DNA from: a virus
Virus record (IMG/VR): IMGVR_UViG_3300030060_008123
Coordinates: 6,699-33,745 of that record
Direction: 5' to 3' (one strand)
DNA length: 27,047 nt
Positions within the stretch are counted from its first letter, which is position 1, and each line of letters opens with the position of its first letter. This document shows positions 1 through 6,028 of the stretch, piece by piece. The position numbers and the translations under genes are program-made. The notes beneath the pieces were generated by a model. The model saw nothing but the letters and a program-made list of their open reading frames with translations, did no database searches and had not been told where the DNA came from.

Positions 1-1
1 T

Positions 2-181
2 GGAGATGAATATTCATATCATAATTTTAATGGAGGTCAATGGTTAGATTATTCTGGCGGTTTGATTTTTGGTTACTGGTTTAATAAGAATTTAGGTGCC
101 TTTATAGAAGGTAAGTATAATAAATACTGGAATAGAGAATGGCATAATTTTTCATTCGGTATTAACTATAAAATATTTTAA
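2..181 (+). CDS. Outer-membrane beta-barrel protein, C-terminal end (5'-partial)
   Basis: An open frame enters from the left edge and ends with TAA at 179-181, giving 59 residues. The visible part alternates polar and hydrophobic/aromatic residues in short strands separated by Gly/Asn turns (for example GGLIFGYWF, LGAFIEGKYN, NFSFGINYKIF). It ends in a terminal Phe after an alternating strand, which is the usual C-terminal signal of outer-membrane barrels recognised by the BAM complex. This suggests the last strands of a small OmpA- or OmpW-like barrel inserted in the host outer membrane. The start and total length lie outside the window. It sits 5 nt before the next gene, so it probably belongs to the same transcript as the exported proteins that follow. 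The barrel call is from pattern only; a beta-rich virion protein is the alternative. Confidence 0.55.
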   Translation, partial: GDEYSYHNFNGGQWLDYSGGLIFGYWFNKNLGAFIEGKYNKYWNREWHNFSFGINYKIF

Positions 182-186
182 AAACG

Positions 187-471
187 ATGGCAAAAGAATT
201 AAATGAAGACTCAAGCTTTAAAATTAGTATAAAAACCTTAATTGGTATAGGATTTGCAATGACTACAGTTATTAGTATGTGGTTTATGTTACAAGCAGAT
301 ATTGCTGAAGCAAAAGAATTACCTATTGCACCCGCTCCTGATGTAACAAGAATGGAATTTGATATGAAAGATAAAAATATAAGATTAACAATCGAAAATA
401 CTCAAGACGATGTTGAAGAGATTAAAGAAGACTTGAAACGTATTGAAGAAAAAATAGATAGATTAAAATAA
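187..471 (+). CDS. Small single-span membrane protein with C-terminal coiled coil
   Basis: This 94-aa protein has a hydrophilic N-terminus of about 15 residues, one hydrophobic span at about residues 17-36 (TLIGIGFAMTTVISMWFML), a short Pro/Ala-rich stretch, and a charged heptad-like helix from about residue 60 to the end (IEEKIDRLK). With no cleavable signal, the likely topology is N-terminus in the cytoplasm and coiled coil in the periplasm. Proteins of this shape, with LQADIxEAKELP after the span, are to my recollection recurrent in marine T4-like phages. A holin-like or spanin-like lysis role is possible because T4 holin also has one N-terminal span, but no lysis enzyme adjoins it and I see no diagnostic motif. 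It follows the barrel gene by 5 nt and precedes the thioredoxin-fold gene by 5 nt. Function is unassigned. Confidence 0.7.
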   Translation: MAKELNEDSSFKISIKTLIGIGFAMTTVISMWFMLQADIAEAKELPIAPAPDVTRMEFDMKDKNIRLTIENTQDDVEEIKEDLKRIEEKIDRLK

Positions 472-476
472 AAATT

Positions 477-815
477 ATGAAAAAATTACTAATATTATTA
501 CTATTACCTTTTTTAACATATGCTCAATCATCACCTTGTGATGCTGATGTATGTGTAGTACAATTTAATGCTGGATGGAATTCATCTAATGACGTTGAAT
601 GGGTAGGAAATTTAAAAGATTGTGAAGTGCAGTATATTGACATTGCGACTAATACAAATGCTGCAACAGAATGGGAAATAGTAGTTGTACCTACTATTAT
701 AGTATTTAATGGAAAAGAAGTAAAAAGATTTCAAGCTGACATTTCTTTTGCTATGAAAGCAACAAAAAAAGAAGTACAAGCAGTAGTAGATGAAATCTTA
801 ATGGATCAATTTTAA
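477..815 (+). CDS. Exported thioredoxin-fold protein lacking the CxxC active site
   Basis: The 112-aa product starts with MKK and a Leu-rich hydrophobic core, then TYA|Q, a good signal peptidase I site after residue 16. The mature part follows thioredoxin order: a beta strand with a following Trp (VVQFNAGW, residues 27-34), a helix, the strand VQYIDIA (51-57), the cis-proline loop VVPT with Pro72, then IIVFNGKEVKRF (74-85). Where thioredoxins have WCxxC, this protein has W34-NSSN, so both catalytic cysteines are absent. Three other cysteines (21, 26, 49) remain and could form a structural disulfide. It is therefore unlikely to be a classical oxidoreductase; a binding or chaperone-like periplasmic role is an inference. 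It lies 12 nt upstream of the T9SS cargo gene and its signal peptide resembles that of the cargo, so a joint role at the envelope is plausible. Confidence 0.7.
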   Translation: MKKLLILLLLPFLTYAQSSPCDADVCVVQFNAGWNSSNDVEWVGNLKDCEVQYIDIATNTNAATEWEIVVVPTIIVFNGKEVKRFQADISFAMKATKKEVQAVVDEILMDQF

Positions 816-827
816 AAAAATAAGCGT

Positions 828-3800
828 ATGAAAAAGTTATTATTATTATTGGCGTTAACGCCAATGTTGTTATTATCCCAAGGTATACAACTAGATATTT
901 TTACTTGGGTAAATGTAGAATTTCAGTTTGATGATTATGCAGAAGAAGTCTCTTGGTCATTATCAAATAATGATAGTACAATAGTAATTTATCCCTATGG
1001 AAGTTACGAATCTGAACAACCAAATGCCTTTCATTTAGTAGATTCACTAGAACCTGGTGATTATACATTTGAATTATTAGATTCTTTTGGTGATGGTTTA
1101 TCATGGCCTAATGATGGTTATTGTTTAGTATCAAATGCTTGTCAGGATACTTTATTTTTTGCTCAAGGAGATTATGGTATAGGTTTAATTGAATCACTTA
1201 CTATAGCACCCTGTGCTCCTCCAACACCCGCAGTTGTTGATTGTATGGATGAAAATGCAATTAATTATAATCCTGATGCGGATGTAAACGATTTAATGTT
1301 ATGTGAATACCCTCCTTGTGAATCAATCGATAATATTTATGTAGAACAAACATGTGATGGAGGTTCTGCAATTCTTTATTATAATTGGGATACTTCAATT
1401 AACCCAAATTGTAATATAGTTCAAATAACCTATGGTAGTGAAAATACTAATGCATATACCTTTGATGTTAATATAGATAATGGAATATGGGGTGTTTATG
1501 CAGGTAATGGTCAAATGCCACCTAATTGGGAAGATGAATTTTATGCTCAATTTACTACAGCAGACAGTTTAGTATCAGATACTATATTTTTTACACCTTA
1601 CCCATGTACACAAGGTTGTACAGATTCAAACGCTCCAAATTATAATCCATGGGCAAACGTTGATGATGGATCTTGTGGAGGTCAAGCATGTGATATAGGG
1701 TATACTCCATTAACTATAGAAATCACTTTAGATAATTGGCCAAGTGAAACAGGTTGGTCATTTGTTAGTGGTGATGGCTCTACAGAAATTTCAGACGGAA
1801 CATACACTTTTCAAGATGTAGGTCAAACTTACACATATAATGTTTGTGCAATGGAAAGTGGATTTGAATTTATTATATCAGACACATATGGTGATGGTTT
1901 AGCAGGTTCTACTTCAGGAGGAACATTAGATGGAGATGTCCTTATTACAGGATGTAATGGTGATACAATAACCTCTTTATCATCTGGAACTTGGATAAAT
2001 GCAGATCAAGAAAATGTAAGTGTCGGTTTTGGTAATGTAGCTTATTCAGGTTGGCAAGAAGTTCCTACATGTGGAGGTCCAGAAGAAATATTGGGTTGTT
2101 TAGATAGTGATTATCAAGAATTTAATCCTTTTGCAAATATAGATGATGGTTCTTGTTTAAATGAACATGTATTTGGTTGTATAGATGAAAATGCATTTAA
2201 TTATAACCCTGATGCAACACAAATGGAAATATATCCTACATGTAATTATGAATTATGGATAGGAGACGCAGGTGCTGATGGTTGGGGTAATTCATTTTTA
2301 GGAGTTGTTCAAGGAAATAACCAATGGTCATTTACAATGGGTCCAGGAGAGTATGAACAAATATTTCCTATATGGTTAGAAACAGATAAGCCTGTAAAAA
2401 TATTTTATTTTGAAATAGGTGGAGCACAAACCCCACCAGAAGAAGTAGAATTCCAAACACTACATAATTCATTCAAACTAACAGATCAAAATGGTGTTGT
2501 ATTAATACATGAAGGATGGAATCCTTTTGCAAATAATGGTCAAGGTGCACTTCAACCTTTTGCACCTCCTTTTTATCAAACTTATGAAGCAATGCCTTTT
2601 TGTGGTACTTTATGTATTCCAACAATAGAAGGTTGTTTAGATTCAACTGCTTTAAATTATAACGAAGAAGCAAATACAGACGATGGTTCATGTATTGAAA
2701 TTATACCTGGTTGTACTCAAGAAATTGCATTTAACTATGATGAAAATGCTAATTTTGATGATGGTTCATGTGTAGCAGAAATAGTAGGATGTATGGATTC
2801 AACAGCATGGAATTATAATTCAGAAGCAAATGTAGGAGATGATTCATGTTTATATTTTGGATGTACAGATTCAGAAGCAACTAACTATAATGAAGGCGCA
2901 AATGTAGATAATGGTTCATGTCTATATCCAGGTTGTACTGATCCTTCAGCATTTAACTTTAATTCAGAAGCTAATATAGATGATGGTAGTTGTATATTAC
3001 CTATATATGGATGTACTGATCCAAATGCATTTAATTATGATGCAACAGCTAATACAGATAATAATTCATGTATACCTGTAATTGAAGGTTGTACTAATAT
3101 ATTTGCTTTTAATTATGATGCATTTGCAAATACAGATAATGGTAGTTGTATATTAACAGTTTATGGTTGTACAGACTCAACAGCACTTAATTATGATTCA
3201 GATGCTAATGTTGATAATGGTTCATGTATTGAAATAGTAGAAGGTTGTACTGATCCTATAGCTTTAAATTATAACGAATTAGCTAATGTTGATGATTTTA
3301 GTTGTATTGACCCTGTTTATGGTTGTACTGATTCAACAGCATTTAATTATAATGAATTAGCTAATGTTGATAATAATTCATGTATACCTGTAGTTGAAGG
3401 TTGTACAGATCCAACAGCTTTTAACTACAATGCAGACGCAAATACAGAAGATTTTTCATGTATAGAAGTTATATATGGGTGTACAGATGAAAATGCATTT
3501 AACTATGATGAACTAGCTAACACAGATAATGGGACTTGTATTGATATATTAACAGGTTGTACTGATGTTAACGCTGATAATTATGATGCAAATGTTAATA
3601 CAGATGATGGTTCATGTGAATATGATGCAGGATGTAGTGGAGGACCAGGAGTTCCATATTGGTTACCTAATGAATGTTTTGAATGGGTAATATCAATTGA
3701 CACTGAATGTTGTACAGGTGATTGGAATTCTTATTGTATTGAATTATATAATTATTGTGAATTTGGATGGCCTATTGATTTAGCAGAATTCAATGGAGAA

Positions 3801-4004
3801 TTATTAATATACCCTAATCCTGTAAGTGATATACTTAATATAACACAAGAAATTGACATAAAAGTATATGATATGGTAGGTAATTTAATAATTTTTAAAG
3901 AAAAAACAACACAAATAGATATGACTAATTTACCTAGTGGTATTTATAATTTAAATATAAATCATAATAATAAAATAATAAATAATAGAATTATAAAACA
4001 ATAA
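828..4004 (+). CDS. T9SS-exported multimodular surface protein with 17 GCTD...C modules
   Basis: This 1058-aa protein has a Leu-rich signal peptide (cleavage probably LLS|Q, near residue 17). Three beta-rich domains carry a GDG/ADG-Trp-type motif: SFGDGLSW near 86-93, TYGDGLAG near 353-360, and GADGWGNS near 482-489. Single GCxD...C modules separate them (about 138-160, 263-283, 423-443, 450-472). A tandem array of 13 more occupies 602-930. Next comes a Cys-rich stretch (about 935-977) with the ECCTGDWNSYC pattern, seen in many secreted proteins as DxxCCxxxWDxxC. The last ~68 residues are a typical type-A T9SS sorting domain: YPNPVSD, KVYDMVGN, LPSGIYNL and a Lys-rich end. Known biology: such domains direct export through the Bacteroidota type IX system, with removal and attachment to surface lipopolysaccharide or release. 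Acidic DDGSC-like ends suggest calcium binding (inference). The exact biological role is unknown; adhesion, surface masking or exclusion of other phages are options. Confidence 0.88.
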   Translation: MKKLLLLLALTPMLLLSQGIQLDIFTWVNVEFQFDDYAEEVSWSLSNNDSTIVIYPYGSYESEQPNAFHLVDSLEPGDYTFELLDSFGDGLSWPNDGYCLVSNACQDTLFFAQGDYGIGLIESLTIAPCAPPTPAVVDCMDENAINYNPDADVNDLMLCEYPPCESIDNIYVEQTCDGGSAILYYNWDTSINPNCNIVQITYGSENTNAYTFDVNIDNGIWGVYAGNGQMPPNWEDEFYAQFTTADSLVSDTIFFTPYPCTQGCTDSNAPNYNPWANVDDGSCGGQACDIGYTPLTIEITLDNWPSETGWSFVSGDGSTEISDGTYTFQDVGQTYTYNVCAMESGFEFIISDTYGDGLAGSTSGGTLDGDVLITGCNGDTITSLSSGTWINADQENVSVGFGNVAYSGWQEVPTCGGPEEILGCLDSDYQEFNPFANIDDGSCLNEHVFGCIDENAFNYNPDATQMEIYPTCNYELWIGDAGADGWGNSFLGVVQGNNQWSFTMGPGEYEQIFPIWLETDKPVKIFYFEIGGAQTPPEEVEFQTLHNSFKLTDQNGVVLIHEGWNPFANNGQGALQPFAPPFYQTYEAMPFCGTLCIPTIEGCLDSTALNYNEEANTDDGSCIEIIPGCTQEIAFNYDENANFDDGSCVAEIVGCMDSTAWNYNSEANVGDDSCLYFGCTDSEATNYNEGANVDNGSCLYPGCTDPSAFNFNSEANIDDGSCILPIYGCTDPNAFNYDATANTDNNSCIPVIEGCTNIFAFNYDAFANTDNGSCILTVYGCTDSTALNYDSDANVDNGSCIEIVEGCTDPIALNYNELANVDDFSCIDPVYGCTDSTAFNYNELANVDNNSCIPVVEGCTDPTAFNYNADANTEDFSCIEVIYGCTDENAFNYDELANTDNGTCIDILTGCTDVNADNYDANVNTDDGSCEYDAGCSGGPGVPYWLPNECFEWVISIDTECCTGDWNSYCIELYNYCEFGWPIDLAEFNGELLIYPNPVSDILNITQEIDIKVYDMVGNLIIFKEKTTQIDMTNLPSGIYNLNINHNNKIINNRIIKQ
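2631..3617 (+). repeat. In-frame tandem array of 13 GCTD...C protein modules
   Basis: Within the T9SS cargo gene, 13 consecutive units of about 72-78 bases encode 24-26-residue modules of the form GCTDxxAxNYxxxANxDDGSC plus a 3-5 residue linker. Every unit keeps both cysteines and the NY/NF pair; the acidic segment before the last Cys varies (DDGS, DNNS, DNGS, DDFS). Codons differ between copies, so the array is diverged rather than recently amplified. Four further single copies lie upstream in the same gene. The two conserved cysteines probably form an intramodule disulfide, in keeping with export. Confidence 0.9.
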
Positions 4005-4026
4005 CGCCTTTTAGAATTGTTTTATA
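3992..4026 (+). terminator. Perfect 11-bp inverted repeat at the end of the T9SS gene (candidate terminator)
   Basis: TATAAAACAAT at 3992-4002 is matched by its exact reverse complement ATTGTTTTATA at 4016-4026, with a 13-nt loop. The right arm runs into a T-rich stretch. The stem overlaps the stop codon and contains only one G:C pair, so it would be weak at physiological temperature. It does lie at the one place where the envelope cassette ends and the virion-type genes begin, and its right arm overlaps a promoter-like element. In DNA this AT-rich a chance match is possible. Confidence 0.3.
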
Positions 4027-4033
4027 TTTATTA
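4023..4033 (+). promoter_or_regulatory. TATATTTATTA element, candidate phage promoter
   Basis: TATATTTATTA ends 17 nt before the ATG at 4051. The same core, TATATTTAT, recurs in three other gaps, ahead of 9633, 13573 and 21375. It fits the first seven positions of the Bacteroidota -7 box (TAnnTTTG), with A in place of the final G, or could be a variant phage late promoter. Its recurrence in gaps is the main support; AT-richness makes single matches cheap. Confidence 0.35.
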
Positions 4034-4050
4034 GAGAATAACTATATATA

Positions 4051-5121
4051 ATGGCAAATAACAAATTTTACGGATACACCCCTAAACCTGAAAAGGAAAA
4101 AGAAGGTAATAGATTAGATAGATTAAATCCATACGAATTTAGAAAAGGTATGGATTATGAACTAACCGCTTTAGGGTGTATGAGACTTCAAGAATCAACC
4201 CCTTCAGAAAGAGAGGAAGCTACAGAAAAAGTAATAAAAAACTTACAAGAACATCCTGCATATTATTCAGGATTAATACAATTTGAAGCTGGAATGAACC
4301 ATGCTGGTAAAATTGAAGGTAAAGCTTTTAAAGCTTGGCTTAATGATCATTATGATACTAATAAAATGAAAGAAATAAAAAATGCTTTTAAATTTGGTAA
4401 ATCAAAAGATGCTGATTTTAAAAATGACAAAATGGAAGAACTTAAAGAAGCTATTAAAAATGAAGTAAAAATGGTTCTTAAAGAAAAAGAAGAAACAGAT
4501 TTTGATGCTGATGAAGAAAAGGCGGATAAAGCAGCAGCTAAAGGAGCTAAAAAATCTAAAGGTAATAGATTTGATTTAGAAAAAGATGCTATTAATGATT
4601 TATTATTTAGAGGCAAAAAAGGAAAAGAAAGTGAATACACAAAAGATGAACCCGCTCCTGAAAGTATTTTAGCTAAAAAAGATGAATTATTGCAAGTATA
4701 TAAAACTAAATTTAAAGGTAAAGAAGGAGGCGCAGATGAATATAATGAATTATTAGTAAAAGCAAATGAAAAGTTTGAAAAAACTTTAGAAAAACACATA
4801 AAAACATTTGGTGAAGAAGGAAAAGGTAATAATGTTGTTATAGGTGATGTATTTGGATCAACTTTACCTGAAACTATTAAAGCATTAGGTGCTAGATTAA
4901 AAGCTATTGAAAAAGAAGAAGAAGAAGATATCGTAAAAACTAATGAAATGCGATATGAAATAGCTAAAACAGACATGACTAGAGAACAACATATTAAACT
5001 TCTTGAAATTATAAAAGAAAAAGGTATTTCCTTAAAAGAAGGAGCTATGGGTGTTAAAACATATTATGAAATTGCAAAGGCAGCATATTTAGAAGGTCTT
5101 TCAAATGGACTAAAATTATAA
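4051..5121 (+). CDS. Unknown charged helical phage protein
   Basis: The 356-aa product is rich in Lys and Glu and largely helical. Residues about 22-95 form a compact region (RLDRLNPYEFRKGMDYEL, then ERxxATEKVIKNLxEHPAYY) that I recall from uncultivated marine T4-like phages without an assigned function. The middle (about 105-215) is low-complexity Lys/Glu/Asp, probably disordered or coiled coil. The C-terminal third is helical and ends in LEGLSNGLKL. There is no signal peptide, membrane span or catalytic motif. It follows the first intergenic break after the envelope cassette and lies 4 nt before the next gene. A scaffold, core or other structural role would fit the composition and context, but nothing in the sequence proves it. 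Confidence 0.75.
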   Translation: MANNKFYGYTPKPEKEKEGNRLDRLNPYEFRKGMDYELTALGCMRLQESTPSEREEATEKVIKNLQEHPAYYSGLIQFEAGMNHAGKIEGKAFKAWLNDHYDTNKMKEIKNAFKFGKSKDADFKNDKMEELKEAIKNEVKMVLKEKEETDFDADEEKADKAAAKGAKKSKGNRFDLEKDAINDLLFRGKKGKESEYTKDEPAPESILAKKDELLQVYKTKFKGKEGGADEYNELLVKANEKFEKTLEKHIKTFGEEGKGNNVVIGDVFGSTLPETIKALGARLKAIEKEEEEDIVKTNEMRYEIAKTDMTREQHIKLLEIIKEKGISLKEGAMGVKTYYEIAKAAYLEGLSNGLKL

Positions 5122-5125
5122 AAAA

Positions 5126-5416
5126 ATGAATTTAAAAAAATTAAAAAATATCATCAGAGAAACTATAGAAGAACAAAAGATGCGTTCTGGAGGGATTGGA
5201 AACACTGTTAGTGCAAAAGGCTGTTGTAAAGAATTACATATATTACAACGACTTATTACACTTAAACAAGAAGAAATACAAGAATTAAATAATAGTCAGT
5301 CTTGGTTTGATATGTTTTTCGGGGATACTCAACTGATGGCAGCACAGAGTAGTCTACAGGCTATGACATCAGCTTACACGCAAATGCAGGCAACAGGTTG
5401 TTGTAAAGGTATGTAG
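5126..5416 (+). CDS. Small helical protein with paired GCCK motifs
   Basis: This 96-aa protein starts with an amphipathic basic/acidic helix (MNLKKLKNIIRETIEEQ) like those on the products of 5629 and 13573. It then has a GCCKE motif near residues 32-36, a helical middle ending in a Ser/Ala/Met/Gln-rich part, and a second GCCKGM at the extreme C-terminus. Two Cys-Cys pairs at the ends of a helical segment could bind metal or form a disulfide, but no known family comes to mind. It begins only 4 nt after the preceding stop, with A-rich sequence before the ATG. The preceding and following genes are also of unknown function, so context does not resolve its role. Confidence 0.65.
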   Translation: MNLKKLKNIIRETIEEQKMRSGGIGNTVSAKGCCKELHILQRLITLKQEEIQELNNSQSWFDMFFGDTQLMAAQSSLQAMTSAYTQMQATGCCKGM

Positions 5417-5421
5417 GATAA

Positions 5422-5447
5422 TATAAATAATAAACAATAAATAAATA
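5422..5447 (+). promoter_or_regulatory. Cluster of three NATAAATA motifs (candidate late promoter)
   Basis: TATAAATA at 5422-5429 is an exact match to the T4 late promoter core recognised by gp55. AATAAATA follows at 5436-5443 and 5440-5447. The cluster sits just before the small ORF at 5451. The spacing to the ATG is short for all but the first copy, and such strings are common in AT-rich DNA. Confidence 0.3.
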
Positions 5448-5450
5448 GTT

Positions 5451-5600
5451 ATGAATTTTATAAATAGTTGGAGAGAAGGCAATAAAAAAAATATTGTTGA
5501 CTTAACATTAAGACTTGGAGTGTTAACTCTATTTGAACTTAAGTGGAATCCCGGAATTAAGTTTAGATTAATAGTAATAAATTTTGGGATTGAATTATAA
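5451..5600 (+). CDS. Small ORF, 49 aa, unknown
   Basis: The ATG at 5451 opens a 49-codon frame ending in TAA at 5598-5600, in a gap that would otherwise be about 212 bases without a gene. The product is basic and moderately hydrophobic (LTLRLGVLTLFELKW, later FRLIVINFGIEL), with no clear signal or motif. The ATG is preceded by an A/T-rich leader like other starts here, and the orientation and spacing fit the operon. It could encode a short membrane-associated or regulatory peptide, or be a chance ORF. Confidence 0.5.
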   Translation: MNFINSWREGNKKNIVDLTLRLGVLTLFELKWNPGIKFRLIVINFGIEL

Positions 5601-5628
5601 GACTAATAATAACTTAAATTAACTAAAA

Positions 5629-6024
5629 ATGAATTTAGAAGAATTAAAAAATCTTGTTGCTGAAGAGTATAATAAATACATGGCAGAACAAGAAGATGAT
5701 AAAGAAAAAAAAGATAATGCTAAAGGAGATGATGAAGGTAAGCCTAAAAAAGCTACTGCTCCTAAAGTAAAAGCGGGATCTAAAGATTTAGACATATCAG
5801 GTGATGATGATCCTGAAAAAGCTTTACGTGACATATATAATATGTTAAAAGATTTTTTTGAAGTAGATGATAAAGGAGATAAAAAAGATGGAGAAATGGG
5901 AGATGCAGAAAAAGGTGCTCCAGATGCTCCTAAACCTTCTCCAGGTATGGACGCTCCAAAACCACCTATGGAAATGGATATGCTTCAAGAACGCTTTAAA
6001 AAACTTGCAAATATTATAAAATAG
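5629..6024 (+). CDS. Acidic, mostly disordered phage protein with leader helix
   Basis: The 131-aa product begins with an amphipathic helix (MNLEELKNLVAEEYNKYM). A long Asp/Glu/Lys/Gly stretch follows with a helical patch (DPEKALRDIYNMLKDFF, about residues 63-79), then a Pro/Met-rich linker and a terminal helix (MLQERFKKLANIIK). The composition resembles internal head or core proteins of T4-like phages (for example gp67, gp68 or the IP proteins), which carry an N-terminal capsid-targeting helix. This likeness is by composition and architecture only. It is 5 nt upstream of the 494-aa gene and probably cotranscribed with it. Confidence 0.7.
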   Translation: MNLEELKNLVAEEYNKYMAEQEDDKEKKDNAKGDDEGKPKKATAPKVKAGSKDLDISGDDDPEKALRDIYNMLKDFFEVDDKGDKKDGEMGDAEKGAPDAPKPSPGMDAPKPPMEMDMLQERFKKLANIIK

Positions 6025-6028
6025 TCTT

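Noticed and set aside
187-471. Firm holin assignment
   Set aside because: One span plus periplasmic coiled coil is compatible with a holin or spanin, but there is no adjacent endolysin and no diagnostic residue, so the function is left open.
2631-3617. CRISPR array or other DNA-level repeat array
   Set aside because: The periodicity is at protein level with strongly diverged codons and no constant DNA repeat separated by unique spacers.
4350-4976. Long reverse-strand open frame (208 codons)
   Set aside because: It is antisense to the Lys/Glu-rich gene at 4051-5121; its Ser/Phe/Leu-rich product mirrors GAA/AAA codons, and every other gene is on the + strand.
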